Part shown: in pieces, positions 32,698-41,786 of the stretch
How positions within the stretch are numbered: position 1 is the first letter of the stretch
Layout: the number at the start of each line of letters is the position of its first letter
Origin: RH-AL1 sp965277735
GTDB lineage: Bacteria; Pseudomonadota; Alphaproteobacteria; Rhizobiales; Beijerinckiaceae
Direction: 5' to 3'
Length of the DNA: 64,000 nt
NCBI GenBank assembly: GCA_965277735.1
Contig: CBDIDO010000003.1
Coordinates: 2,666,001-2,730,000 of the forward strand
Notes under the pieces: generated by a model
Databases searched by the model: none
Seen by the model: only the letters and a program-made list of their open reading frames with translations
What the model was told of the DNA's origin: nothing
Made by a program: the position numbers and the translations under genes

Positions 32698-33138
32698 ATG
32701 CCGCTCTACTTCGCCTACGGCTCCAACATGGACGAGCACGCGCTCGCAACGCGCTGCCCGAAGGCCCGCCGGCTCGGGCGCGCGCGCCTGCCGCGTCACC
32801 GCTTCGCGCTGATGAGCAGCGGCTACGCGACCGTGCGCCGCGACCCGCGCGCCGAAGTGCACGGCGTGCTCTACGATCTCGCTTTGTCCGACGTCGGCCC
32901 GCTCGACCGCTACGAGGAGGTCGACGGCGGCCTCTACGTGAAGGCGATGCAGCCGGTGCTGCGCGAGCCGGCGGGATCCGTCCGCGCGCTGGTCTATCTT
33001 GGCTGCGACGACACCGACGGACCGCCGGTGCCGGGCTACATGGAAGCCGTCGTCGCGGCCGCGCGCGCGGCATCGCTGCCGTCGCCCTACATGGCTATGC
33101 TCGAGGGATTCGTGCCGGGGACGCGTCGCCCGCGATGA
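32698..33138 (+). CDS. Gamma-glutamylcyclotransferase-like protein
   Basis: A 146-residue GGCT/AIG2-like protein. The phosphate-binding-like loop YGSNMDEHAL (residues 7-16) and the catalytic-acid region LDRYEEVDGGLYVKA match the family, which forms 5-oxoproline from gamma-glutamyl compounds. It starts 13 bp after eipB and overlaps panC by four bases (ATGA). The actual substrate in this bacterium is unknown. Confidence 0.85.
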   Translation: MPLYFAYGSNMDEHALATRCPKARRLGRARLPRHRFALMSSGYATVRRDPRAEVHGVLYDLALSDVGPLDRYEEVDGGLYVKAMQPVLREPAGSVRALVYLGCDDTDGPPVPGYMEAVVAAARAASLPSPYMAMLEGFVPGTRRPR

Positions 33139-33983
33139 CTGCCGCCTCCTGCACGAATATCGCGAGCCTTCGCGAGCACGTCTCCGCTTGGCGGGCGCGC
33201 GGCCTGCTCGTCGCGCTGGTGCCGACGATGGGCGCCCTGCACGAAGGCCATCTCTCGCTGGTGCGCGAGGCGCGCGAGGTCGCCGACCGTGTCGTCGTGA
33301 CGATCTTCGTCAACCCGACGCAATTCGCCCCGAGCGAGGATTTTGCCGCCTACCCGCGCGACCTCGACAGCGATTGCGCGAAGGTCGAGGCGGAGGGCGC
33401 CGATCTCGTCTATGCGCCCGAGATCGCGACCATGTACCCTGCCGGCTTCGCGACCGCGATCAAGGTCGACGGTCCCGCCGTCGCCGGCCTCGAGGACAAG
33501 TTCCGGCCGAGCCATTTCGTTGGGGTCGCCACCATCGTCATGAAGCTGCTCATGCAGGCGCTGCCGAACATCGCCTTGTTCGGCGAGAAGGACTGGCAGC
33601 AGCTCAAGATGATCCAGCGCATGACGCTGGATCTCGACGTGCCGATCGGCATCCTCGGCGTGCCCACGGTGCGCGAGGGCGACCGTCTGGCGATGTCGTC
33701 ACGCAATGTCCGCCTCACACCGCAGGAGCGCGCCGTGGCGCCGACGCTGCATGCCACCCTCGCGCGCTGCGCCGCCGCGCTCGCCGCCGGCGCGCAGGTG
33801 GAAGAGGCGACATCGGCCGCTCGCAGGAGCCTCGAGGCCGCCGGCTTCGCGGTCGATTACGTCGAGGCGCGCCATGCCGAGACGCTCGCCCCGCTCGGCG
33901 AGGACGACGACGGGCCGGCGCGCGTGCTCGCCGCCGCAAAACTCGGCAGCGTGCGCCTCATCGACAACGTCGCGGTCCCCTGA
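33135..33983 (+). CDS. panC: Pantothenate synthetase
   Basis: PanC condenses pantoate and beta-alanine with ATP to pantothenate, the precursor of coenzyme A. Motifs seen are LVPTMGALHEGHLSLVREAR, FVNPTQFAPSEDF, YPRDLDSD, FRPSHFVGVATIVMKLL, ALFGEKDWQQL and REGDRLAMSSRNVRL. Length (282) is normal. The start overlaps the preceding gene by four bases. No panB is nearby, so the pathway is split across the genome. Confidence 0.96.
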   Translation: MTAASCTNIASLREHVSAWRARGLLVALVPTMGALHEGHLSLVREAREVADRVVVTIFVNPTQFAPSEDFAAYPRDLDSDCAKVEAEGADLVYAPEIATMYPAGFATAIKVDGPAVAGLEDKFRPSHFVGVATIVMKLLMQALPNIALFGEKDWQQLKMIQRMTLDLDVPIGILGVPTVREGDRLAMSSRNVRLTPQERAVAPTLHATLARCAAALAAGAQVEEATSAARRSLEAAGFAVDYVEARHAETLAPLGEDDDGPARVLAAAKLGSVRLIDNVAVP

Positions 33984-34065
33984 TTAGGCCGTCGCCGCTT
34001 GATGGGGTTTACCGCCCGGTCGATTTTCGCCAAGGCTTGTCGATCGCTTGAGGAGTACGCGCGAG

Positions 34066-35298
34066 ATGCTGGACGACCTTCGCGGGCTTGATCGCCAGCA
34101 GCGCAGTGCGGTCACGGCGAGCTGGCTCGGCTGGACGCTCGACGCGTTCGACTTCTTCATCCTCGTCTTCGTGTTCAAGGACGTCGCCAAGACCTTTTCG
34201 ACCGACGTCGTCACGGTCTCCTGGGCCTTGTTCCTGACGCTCGCAGCGCGCCCGATCGGCGCGCTGATCTTCGGCCTCGCCGCCGACAAGTACGGCCGGC
34301 GACCGACGCTGATGGTCGACGTCCTGCTGTTCTCGATCCTCGAGTTCGCGTCCGCCTTCGCGCCGAACCTGCTCGTCTTCATGATCCTGCGCGTGCTGTT
34401 CGGCATCGCGATGGGCGGCGAATGGGGCGTCGGCTCGTCTCTCACGATGGAGACGATCCCGGCCAAGTCGCGCGGCATCGTGTCCGGCATCCTGCAGGCG
34501 GGTTATCCGTCCGGCTACCTCATCGCCTCCGTCGTCTTCGGCCTGCTCTACGTCCACATCGGCTGGCGCGGCATGTTCATGGTCGGCGCCGCGCCGGCGT
34601 TGCTGGTGCTCTACATCCGCAGCCACGTCGACGAATCGCCGGTCTTCATCGCCAAGGAGAAGAAGACCGTTCAACGCGGCATCGTCGAGGTGCTGAGCGC
34701 CAACGCGCCGCGCTTCCTGTTCGCGATCGCCATCATGACGTGCTTCAACTTCTTCTCGCACGGCACGCAGGATCTCTATCCGACCTTCCTGCGCGAGCAG
34801 AAGCACTACGATCCGCACACCGTGAGCTTCATCACGATCACCTTCAACATCGGCGCCATCATCGGCGGCATCACGTTCGGCACGATCTCGCAACGCATCG
34901 GTCGCCTTCGCGCGATCATGATCGCCGCTTTGCTCGCCCTGCCCGCGATCCCGTTCTGGGCCTATGGCTCGACGCCGTTGATCCTGGCCGCCGGCGGCTT
35001 CCTCATCCAGTTCGCCGTCCAGGGCGCCTGGGGCGTCGTGCCGGTCTACCTGAACGAGCTTTCGCCAGACGAGGTGCGGGGCACCTTCCCCGGCTTCGCC
35101 TACCAGATCGGCAACCTGATCGCTGCCGTGAACGGACCGCTGCAAAGCGAGATCGCCAAGGTGAACGGCGGCGACTACGCCTTCGGCCTCGCGCTGGTCG
35201 TCGGCACGATCGCGGTCCTGCTCGCCATCCTGTCGCTGTTGGGACCTGAGGCGCACAACGTCGTGTTCACCGGCACCAAGCCGCAGGCGGCGGAATGA
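34066..35298 (+). CDS. MFS transporter, sialate:H+ symporter-like (SHS) type
   Basis: A 410-residue 12-segment MFS transporter. The N-terminus LDRQQRSAVTASWLGWTLDA and FDFFILVFVFKDVAK resembles the SHS/Jen1-like carboxylate transporters. The loop motif LAADKYGRRPTLM is intact, and FGIAMGGEWGVGSSLTMETI and FPGFAYQIGNLIAA follow. A monocarboxylate or related organic anion is the likely substrate class, which is inference. ATG 34066 has an AGGAG ribosome site ten bases upstream. The stop overlaps the acylphosphatase start (ATGA). Confidence 0.85.
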   Translation: MLDDLRGLDRQQRSAVTASWLGWTLDAFDFFILVFVFKDVAKTFSTDVVTVSWALFLTLAARPIGALIFGLAADKYGRRPTLMVDVLLFSILEFASAFAPNLLVFMILRVLFGIAMGGEWGVGSSLTMETIPAKSRGIVSGILQAGYPSGYLIASVVFGLLYVHIGWRGMFMVGAAPALLVLYIRSHVDESPVFIAKEKKTVQRGIVEVLSANAPRFLFAIAIMTCFNFFSHGTQDLYPTFLREQKHYDPHTVSFITITFNIGAIIGGITFGTISQRIGRLRAIMIAALLALPAIPFWAYGSTPLILAAGGFLIQFAVQGAWGVVPVYLNELSPDEVRGTFPGFAYQIGNLIAAVNGPLQSEIAKVNGGDYAFGLALVVGTIAVLLAILSLLGPEAHNVVFTGTKPQAAE

Positions 35299-35585
35299 GC
35301 GAGGACAAGCGTGCGCTCTCGGTCCGCGTCACGGGCTGCGTCCAGGGCGTCAATTACCGCAACTTCGCCGTGACCGCGGCGCGCGGGCTTGCGGTCGAAG
35401 GCTGGGTGCGCAATCGCGACGACGGCTCGGTCGAGGCGGCGCTGCGTGGCCCGGGCCAGGCGCTCGCCGACCTCATCGGCATCCTGCGCAAGGGGCCGCC
35501 CGACGGACAGGTCGACAACGTCGACGTCCGCTCGTCCGACCATGGTGCCGCCGGCGAGCCCCCGCGGGACGCCTACGTCTTCTGA
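35295..35585 (+). CDS. acyP: Acylphosphatase
   Basis: A 96-residue acylphosphatase hydrolysing acyl phosphates. The catalytic Arg22 lies in GCVQGVNYRNF and Asn40 in VEGWVRNRDDGSVEAAL, both conserved; most homologues have VFFR or VWYR where this has VNYR. The C-terminus ends PRDAYVF. It is translationally coupled to the transporter gene and its 3' end overlaps the broken membrane-protein gene on the other strand by 13 bases. Confidence 0.9.
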   Translation: MSEDKRALSVRVTGCVQGVNYRNFAVTAARGLAVEGWVRNRDDGSVEAALRGPGQALADLIGILRKGPPDGQVDNVDVRSSDHGAAGEPPRDAYVF

Positions 35586-36881
35586 TCCGCGGCCGCCGGC
35601 GTGATGGCGCAGGGCATGATCGCGAAGCGCGAGACCGCCCGCCAGGCGCCGTCGCGCCCGACCGGCTGCAGCTCGGCGATCGGCGCGGTCCATTCGGTGC
35701 GTGCGACGCCTGCCGGAAGCGTCCGCGGGCCATCTAGCGGCGCGATGATCCAGGCCGGCGCATCAGCCGCCGCGCAGAAGGCCGCGAGACCAGCCGGCGT
35801 GATCGGGTGCGAGCCCGCCGCCGTCGACGGCACCAGCGGCGCCATCAGCCCGCGATCGGCGAGGCCGGCTTCGATCGCGCGCGCCGCCCGCGCCCTGTAG
35901 CCAGCGCGAGATCGCGCGAGAACACCACGCCGGCCCCCTGGATCGGCGCGAGCCATTGCGGGCGATGCAGCCACCACCAGGTCTGGCGCCCGCCGTCGAC
36001 CCAATAGACCTCGCCCTGCCCTGGCGCGAGGCGTTGCTCGAGGTCGGGCGCGCCGCGGCCGGAATCGTAATAGATGTTTGCCGCGCTGCGCTGGTCCCAG
36101 ACCAGCGGCACGAGCAGCGCGCCGGCGAGGGCGAGCGCGCCGATACCGCGGGTGCCAAGCCGCGGGCGCCCGGCGATGGCGAAGGCCGCGGCGATAAAGG
36201 CGAGCGGCGTGTAGTCGAACCCGATGGCGGTCGCCCGGCGCATCTCGGCAGCAAGCGCGTCTGGCGTGCCAGACGTCGCCAGGATCGCCAGCTCGGTGCG
36301 CGCCAGCCCGTATAGCGCCCAAGCGATCAGCGCCGCGAACAGAAGATCGAGCCAGCGCGCGGCCTGCGCGTAGCGCTGCGGATCGATGGCCGTGACGGTA
36401 GAGAGCGCGACGAGCGCGAGCACGCTCGCCGGCCCGTCGCAATCCGCGAAGGCCCAGGCCAACGCCAGGAACCCGAGCGCCACCCGCGCCGTGCCGCCGC
36501 GCCGCCACAGCTCGATCGTCGCGATCGCCGCGGCAGCCGTCGCGAGCGCGAAGACGATCCACATCAGACGCCACGTCTGCGCCTGCAGGACGATGAGCGA
36601 TCCCTCGCGCTCGCCGAGAAGATAGGCCGCCGCGAGCCCCGCGAGGCCGATCGGCACGACGAGCAGGAACAGCCGCCGCACGCGCGGCGGTGCGACTTGC
36701 GCCGCGATCAGCAACGTGGCGACGCGCACCGCCAGCCGGCCGGCCGGCCGGACCAACCGTCGAGCCAGAGCGACGGGAAGAGCTGCGGGTTGCGATCCCT
36801 GAGAATCTCGGTCCAGGCGGAGTCGATGATCGTCGCGAGCGGAGTTGGCGAAACGGCGGTTGCGGGCGCGAAAACGTGCAT
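35573..36881 (-). pseudogene. Broken multi-pass membrane protein gene
   Basis: Three successive frames on the minus strand together make one plausible membrane protein. The first (ATG 36881) gives MHVFAPATAV...NPQLFPSLWLDGWSG and then stops. After the (CCGG)4 tract the second continues RLAVRVATLLIAAQVAPP with several membrane helices (LFLLVVPIGLAGLAAAYLLG, FIAAAFAIAG). Around 35901 the sense moves to a third frame (RAIEAGLADRGLMAPLVPST...FAIMPCA). One extra CCGG unit and one extra G would restore a single frame of about 435 residues. I do not recognise the family. It is a pseudogene, a slippage-controlled gene or a sequencing artefact. Confidence 0.6.
36736..36751. repeat. (CCGG)4 tetranucleotide tract at a frameshift point
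   Basis: Four perfect CCGG units sit exactly where the broken membrane gene changes reading frame. Five units would join the upstream and downstream frames. Tetranucleotide tracts are typical slippage sites, though four units is short for a true phase-variable switch. Confidence 0.7.
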
Positions 36882-36971
36882 TCAGAGGATGACGACTTTT
36901 TCGGAGATTCGCCGACCAATCATTCGTTCAGAATTGTTGACGACCGCCTTACGAAACGGAAGCCATGCGGA

Positions 36972-38390
36972 CTAAAGGGGCCGCCCGGCCCGGAGCGAGG
37001 GCCCGCTGCCCGCGAGCCGATGCCAGAGCGGCGCCAGCCGCTCGAGCGCGCGGCGCGCGACGTCAGGCTCCGGCGTGATCGGCAGGCGCAGGTTGCGCTC
37101 GAACGCGCCGTTGAGCCCGAAGCGCGGGCCGGGGCCGATCCGCAGGTCGATCGCTTCAGCGGCAGCGGCGAGCTGACTCGCGGCGGGCTTCGGCATCTCG
37201 ATCCAGCAGGCGAGGCCGCCGGGCGCCGACGTGAAGCGCCAGTCCGGCAGGATCTCGGCCCCGGCCGCGACCATCGCATCGCGACGGCGGCGCAGCTCGC
37301 TCCGGCGCGCGGTGAGGATCGTGTCCGCATCCTCGAGCAGGCGCACGACGGCGAGTTGCTCGAGGAACGGCGTGCCGAGATCGAGCGCGTCGCGCACGCG
37401 CACCAGCGCCGCGATGGTGGCTGCCGGCGCGCGGATCCAGCCGACGCGCAGGCCGCCCCAGAAGCTCTTCGCCGTCGAGCCCAGCGTGACGATGCGCCCG
37501 TCGCCGCCATGCGCGGCCAGCGGCGGCGGCGGCGCGCCCTCGTACCAGAGCTCGGCCATCGTCTCGTCGACGACGAAGGTGGTGCGCGTGGCCGCCGCCA
37601 GCGCCGCCATGGATTGGCGCGTCGCGACGTCCATGCAGCGGCCGGTCGGGTTGTGGAAGTCGGCGACGAGATAGACGAGGCGCGGGCTGGTCTGGCCGAT
37701 CGCCGCCGCCAGCCCCTCCACGTCCCAGCCGTGCTCGGGCAACGCGACGGGCACGGGGCGGCAGGCCGCGCCGCGGATCGCCGCGATCGCCAGCGGATAG
37801 GTCGGATGATCGATGACGACGCGATCGCCCGGCCCGGTGAGGTGGCGCAGCAGCAGCGCGAAGCCGGCGAGCGCGCCGTTGACGATCATCACCTCGTCGA
37901 CGTCCGTCGGCAGGCCGCGCGCGGCATAGCGGGCGGCGATCGCCGCGCGCAGCGCGCCGAGCCCAAGGCCGTCGTATCCCTTCGATCCCAGGAAGGCCGG
38001 CAGCGCCGCCAGCGCCGCGCTATAGGCCTGGTGGATCTCCGGCCCCGCGGGCGAGGCCGCGACCGAAAAATCCATCAGCGTGGCGGGCGCTGCGGCCTGC
38101 GGCGCACGGCCGGCGGGCAGCGCCGTCGACGAGCCCGAGCCGTGCAGGCTGACGAGATAGCCGTCGGCCCGCAGAGCGGCGTAGGCCGCCGCGATCGTGC
38201 CGCGACTGAGGCCTAGACTCTTGGCCAGCTCGCGCTCGCCCGGCAGCCTTGCGTCGAGCGCCATCCGTCCGTCCAGGATGAGCAGCCGCAGGCTCGCCGC
38301 GAGCTGCCGGTAGGCCGGCTCGCGCGCGCCGTCGATCTGCCACTGGCCCAGGAGCCTCGCCAGCGAGGCGGCGATGATCTGTCGGTGCAT
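36972..38390 (-). CDS. MocR-family regulator (GntR-type HTH plus aminotransferase domain)
   Basis: A 472-residue PdxR/MocR-type transcription factor. The N-terminal winged helix is visible as PAYRQLAASLRLLILDGRMA, RLPGERELAKSLGLSRGTIA and AAYAALRADGYLVSLHGSGS. The aminotransferase-like domain follows with the PLP-lysine region VTLGSTAKSFWGGLRVGWIR, VDETMAELW and VADFHNPTGRCM. ATG 38390 starts MHRQIIAASLARLLG. It is divergent from a YczE-type membrane protein gene with a perfect palindrome between them. The MocR/YczE pairing is known from other bacteria, so this regulator probably controls itself and the neighbour. Confidence 0.92.
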   Translation of the reverse strand: MHRQIIAASLARLLGQWQIDGAREPAYRQLAASLRLLILDGRMALDARLPGERELAKSLGLSRGTIAAAYAALRADGYLVSLHGSGSSTALPAGRAPQAAAPATLMDFSVAASPAGPEIHQAYSAALAALPAFLGSKGYDGLGLGALRAAIAARYAARGLPTDVDEVMIVNGALAGFALLLRHLTGPGDRVVIDHPTYPLAIAAIRGAACRPVPVALPEHGWDVEGLAAAIGQTSPRLVYLVADFHNPTGRCMDVATRQSMAALAAATRTTFVVDETMAELWYEGAPPPPLAAHGGDGRIVTLGSTAKSFWGGLRVGWIRAPAATIAALVRVRDALDLGTPFLEQLAVVRLLEDADTILTARRSELRRRRDAMVAAGAEILPDWRFTSAPGGLACWIEMPKPAASQLAAAAEAIDLRIGPGPRFGLNGAFERNLRLPITPEPDVARRALERLAPLWHRLAGSGPSLRAGRPL

Positions 38391-38392
38391 TC

Positions 38393-38416
38393 GGTCCACT
38401 TTGTCCAAAGTGGACC
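38393..38416. promoter_or_regulatory. Perfect palindromic operator between mocR and yczE-like genes
   Basis: GGTCCACTTTG and its exact reverse complement CAAAGTGGACC flank a two-base centre (TC), giving 11-base-pair arms. It lies two bases before the MocR start codon and 35 bp before the YczE-like start. The position fits autorepression and control of the divergent gene by MocR binding; this is inference from placement. Confidence 0.75.
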
Positions 38417-38451
38417 TGTATCGCAAGGCCTCTCCTAGGTACAGACCCCGC

Positions 38452-39069
38452 ATGCTGATCCGCCGACTGATCCTCCTCTTCCCCGGGCTCGCGCTGTACG
38501 GGGTGTCCACCGCGCTGATGGTGCGCGCGAACCTCGGCCTCAATCCGTGGAACGTGCTGCACCAGGGCCTCGCCCGCTCGACCGGGCTCAGCATCGGCAC
38601 CATCATCGTCGTCGTCGGCCTGGTGCTGCTGCTGGTCTGGATTCCGCTGCGCCAGTGGCCGGGCTTCGGCACGGTCAGCAACGTGCTGCTGATCGGCATC
38701 ACCGCCGATGCGTCGCTCGCGGTGCTGCCGACGCCGGAGACGATGGCCTTGCGGCTCGTCGCGCTGGTCGCCGCGATCGCCCTCAACGGGCTCGCCACCG
38801 GCATGTACATCGGCGCGGGTCTCGGCGCGGGCCCGCGCGACGGACTGATGACAGGGATCGCCGCCCGCACCGGCTGCTCGATCCGCATGGCGCGGACCGG
38901 CGTCGAGATCGCCGCGCTGGCCCTCGGCTGGATGCTCGGCGGCACGTTGGGGCTTGGCACCGTGCTCTATGCCGTCGCCATCGGCCCGGCGATCCAGGTC
39001 GTTCTGCCGGCCTTCCAGCGCTGGCGCGAGGCCGGCGCGGTGGGCGCCGCGTCCGAGCTCCGCGCCTGA
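38452..39069 (+). CDS. YczE/YitT-type integral membrane protein
   Basis: A 205-residue protein with about five membrane segments (LILLFPGLALYGVSTALMVR, IGTIIVVVGLVLLLVWIPL, LVALVAAIALNGLATGMYIG, VEIAALALGWMLGGTLGLGT). It contains the family motifs NLGLNPWNVLHQGL and GAGLGAGPRDGLMTGIAART. YczE-like proteins are regularly coded next to MocR regulators; they may transport or sense a vitamin B6-related or amino compound, which is not proven. ATG 38452 is the start. Confidence 0.85.
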   Translation: MLIRRLILLFPGLALYGVSTALMVRANLGLNPWNVLHQGLARSTGLSIGTIIVVVGLVLLLVWIPLRQWPGFGTVSNVLLIGITADASLAVLPTPETMALRLVALVAAIALNGLATGMYIGAGLGAGPRDGLMTGIAARTGCSIRMARTGVEIAALALGWMLGGTLGLGTVLYAVAIGPAIQVVLPAFQRWREAGAVGAASELRA

Positions 39070-39167
39070 GGCGACGCAGCCGCGCGCTTGCCCTCGCCGC
39101 TTGCCCTCGCCTCGCGCGCTTGCTACCGAGACGCCGCACCCGCAAGCCCGAAAGACCAGCGTCCGCC

Positions 39168-39650
39168 ATGGCCGAGCCGCGCCGATCCGCCTCGTCGCCC
39201 GTCCACGTCGATGGGGCACGTTTCCTCATCGTCGAGGCGCGCTTCTACGACGATATCGGCGGCATGCTCTACGCCGGGGCAAGGCAGGCGCTCGAGGCGG
39301 CAGGCGCGAAGGTCGACGTCATCAGCGTACCCGGCGCGCTCGAGATCCCGATCGCGCTCGCCATCGCGCTCGACGCGGAAGATCATGCGGGTGGCTACGC
39401 CGGTGCGGTGGCGCTCGGCTGCGTCATCCGCGGCGACACCTACCATTTCGAGATCGTCTGCAACGAGAGCGCTCGCGCGCTGACCGGGCTCGCCGTCGAA
39501 CGCCGCCTCTGCTTCGGCAACGGCATCCTCACCGTCGACACCGAAGAGCAGGCGGTCGAGCGCGCCGATCCCGCACGCGGCGACAAGGGCGGCGATGCCG
39601 CGCGCGCCGCGCTGCGTCTCTGGCATCTCAAGCACAAGGGTCAAGCCTGA
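39168..39650 (+). CDS. ribH: 6,7-dimethyl-8-ribityllumazine synthase
   Basis: RibH makes the lumazine precursor of riboflavin. In 160 residues it shows FLIVEARFYDDIGGMLYAGA, VDVISVPGALEIPIAL, VALGCVIRGDTYHFEIVCNE (catalytic His region), FGNGILTVDTEEQAVERAD and GDKGGDAARAALRLWHLKHK. A polar 16-residue leader precedes the domain. The stop codon overlaps the nusB start (TGATG). RibH-NusB pairing is a standard bacterial arrangement. Confidence 0.96.
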   Translation: MAEPRRSASSPVHVDGARFLIVEARFYDDIGGMLYAGARQALEAAGAKVDVISVPGALEIPIALAIALDAEDHAGGYAGAVALGCVIRGDTYHFEIVCNESARALTGLAVERRLCFGNGILTVDTEEQAVERADPARGDKGGDAARAALRLWHLKHKGQA

Positions 39651-40111
39651 TGGCCCGTGCCGAGGAACGCGCCGCCGCCCGGCTCGCCGCCGTCCAGGCG
39701 CTCTACGAGATGGACGTCACCGGCAAGACGCTGCCCGATGTCTTCGCCGAGTTCGAGACGCATTGGATCGGCCGCGAGATCGAGGGCGACCAGTACAACG
39801 CCGCCGAGCTGAAGCTCTTCCGCAACATCCTCGAAGGCGTGATCGCCGAGCAGGAGCTGCTCGACCGCGCGATCGACAAGACGCTCGTCGCCTCCTGGCC
39901 GCTCGCCCGCATCGACAGCGTGATGCGCGGGATCCTGCGCGGCGGCGCCTACGAGCTGAGGGCGCGCAAGGACATCCCCGCCCGCGTCGTCATCAAGGAA
40001 TATGTCGACGTCGCCGGCGCCTTCTTCGACCGCGAGGAAAGCGGCATGATCAACGCCGTGCTCGACGGCATGGCCCGCCTCTGGCGCGCCGAGGAGTTCG
40101 AGGGGACGTAG
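39650..40111 (+). CDS. nusB: Transcription antitermination factor NusB
   Basis: NusB joins the NusA/E/G complex that prevents early termination in rRNA operons. The 153-residue all-helical protein has RAAARLAAVQALYEMDVTGK near its N-terminus, LFRNILEGVIAEQELLDRAI, WPLARIDSVMRGILRGGAYE and ARVVIKEYVDVAGAFFDREE, matching the family. Coupled to ribH by a TGATG overlap. Confidence 0.96.
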   Translation: MARAEERAAARLAAVQALYEMDVTGKTLPDVFAEFETHWIGREIEGDQYNAAELKLFRNILEGVIAEQELLDRAIDKTLVASWPLARIDSVMRGILRGGAYELRARKDIPARVVIKEYVDVAGAFFDREESGMINAVLDGMARLWRAEEFEGT

Positions 40112-40373
40112 GCGCAAGGTCGTTTGCCCACAAACCCCCGCATCCTCAGGCCGAAGCGCGGACGGTAGACTAAGCGCGGATGGCGCCCTTACCGCCGATT
40201 CGAGAACGTAGAGCAGGCCGCCGGGTCGGATCGGGCAACAGTGCGTACCGACAAACCGCCAACCAACCCTTGCGCAAAAAGGCGATGAGCGCGCGGACGT
40301 CGTCCGGCGCGAGATGCGCGGCGAAGTCGGGCGCTGTCGGCGGCCCGGGTGGTTGCCCTAGTGGTGTCATTCC

Positions 40374-41690
40374 TCAGTCGACGGTCACCTCTTCTGCCAT
40401 CCGCTCTTGGCGCCGTCCGAGCCAGAAGCTCTCGATCAGCCAAAGGATCGACAAGGGGATCGCGATCAGCGCCGGCGCGGCATGGCCTCCGCCGAGAGCG
40501 TGCAGCAAGTCTGTCGACCAGGCACCGATCTGGTCGCCGAGCCGATACACGACCGTATCGATAAACGCCTTCGCCTTGTAGCGATCCTCGCGCGGGACCA
40601 CCGTGTAGAGAATCTCGCGCGTCGGGCGCGCGATCGCGAAATTGCCGCTGCGCCGGATCACCTGCAGGACGACGATGGCGGCGACGCTCGGCATCAATGC
40701 CAACACACCAAAGCCGAGCACGCTGATCGCCGGGAGCAGCGCGAGCGTCAGCATGACGCCCAGCACGCGCAGGATCCGCCCGGTGAGAAAGAGCTGGATC
40801 GCGAGTGTCAGGACGTTCACGGCGAGATCGATCTCGGCGAAGAACTCGGTGCGCGCGCTCTTATCCCTGTAGGCTTCGGCCGCCGCGGTCGTGACCTCGA
40901 AATAGAGCAGGGTCGACGTCACCGAGAACAACAGCAGGAATATCGCCGTGTTGAGCAGGTAGGGCGAGGCGAAGGTTTCCCGAAATCCACTCATCACCGA
41001 ACCCCCGACACGCTGATCTGCGTCGGCCGCTTCTTCGCGCCGCATCGTTTTGGCGTAGGTGGAAAGCCGTGTGGCGCCGAAGACGCCGACCTCTAGTAGC
41101 AGCGCCGCGCCGACCAGCAGCGCGGTCTGCGGCACGTGGCGCGCAAGCCCGACCACGACAGCCGAGCCGACGATGGCGCCAAGCGTCGCCCCCGCCGCGA
41201 TGAAGCCAAAAAGCCGCTTTGCCTGCTCGGAATTGAAGACATCGACGAGCATCGCCCAGAAGACCGAGACGACGAACAGGTTGAACACCGAGATCCAAAT
41301 GAAGAAGGCGCGGCCGATCCAGATCGTCGTCATGGGCCCGGCGACCCACAACGCCGCCGCGAACGCGAGGATGTTGAGGGCGAAGAAGCGGTAGGTGATC
41401 GAGATGAACTGGACGCGCGGCAAGGCACGCACAAGCGCCCCGAACGGCACGTTGAGCACGATCATCGCGACCAGCGTGCCGGTGAAGAGCCATGGCAGGT
41501 TCTTGACCCCGCCTGCGACGCCCATGGCATCGCGGATCGGCCGCATGATGTAGTACGACATCAAGATTGCGAAGATGTAGAGCCACGCCCAAGCGAGGGC
41601 CTCGATCTCGATCGGCTCGACGGCAATGAAGCGGCCAAGGAGCCGCTTGAAGTGTCCGCCGCGATCGATGCTCGCGTCCGATGCATTCAT
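40374..41690 (-). CDS. NTP/NDP exchange (Tlc)-like MFS transporter
   Basis: A 438-residue protein with about 12 membrane helices, similar in layout to the bacterial ATP/ADP translocase-like group. Motifs are YIFAILMSYYIMRPIRDAMG, VFNLFVVSVFWAMLVDVFNS, RLFGFIAAGATLGAIVGSAV and FAIARPTREILYTVVPREDR. In free-living bacteria this group is uncharacterised and need not exchange nucleotides. It is the last gene of a leftward set after two aldo/keto reductases, 96 bp after the nearer one. Confidence 0.78.
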   Translation of the reverse strand: MNASDASIDRGGHFKRLLGRFIAVEPIEIEALAWAWLYIFAILMSYYIMRPIRDAMGVAGGVKNLPWLFTGTLVAMIVLNVPFGALVRALPRVQFISITYRFFALNILAFAAALWVAGPMTTIWIGRAFFIWISVFNLFVVSVFWAMLVDVFNSEQAKRLFGFIAAGATLGAIVGSAVVVGLARHVPQTALLVGAALLLEVGVFGATRLSTYAKTMRREEAADADQRVGGSVMSGFRETFASPYLLNTAIFLLLFSVTSTLLYFEVTTAAAEAYRDKSARTEFFAEIDLAVNVLTLAIQLFLTGRILRVLGVMLTLALLPAISVLGFGVLALMPSVAAIVVLQVIRRSGNFAIARPTREILYTVVPREDRYKAKAFIDTVVYRLGDQIGAWSTDLLHALGGGHAAPALIAIPLSILWLIESFWLGRRQERMAEEVTVD

Positions 41691-41786
41691 TTGATGTCCC
41701 GACCCGTTCGCTTGGGAGCAAGCCGCCGCTGGGCCGGCCGTCGATCTAGCGTCTACGTTGAAATCGGCAGTGATCGGTGGCCTCGA

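Noticed and set aside
40170..40370. Minus-strand 66-codon frame just after the Tlc-like transporter gene, with APDDVRALIAFLRKGWLA
   Set aside because: This segment resembles the last helix of a c-type cytochrome, so it might be a gene remnant, but there is no haem motif and the rest is Arg-rich noise. Not enough to call a gene.
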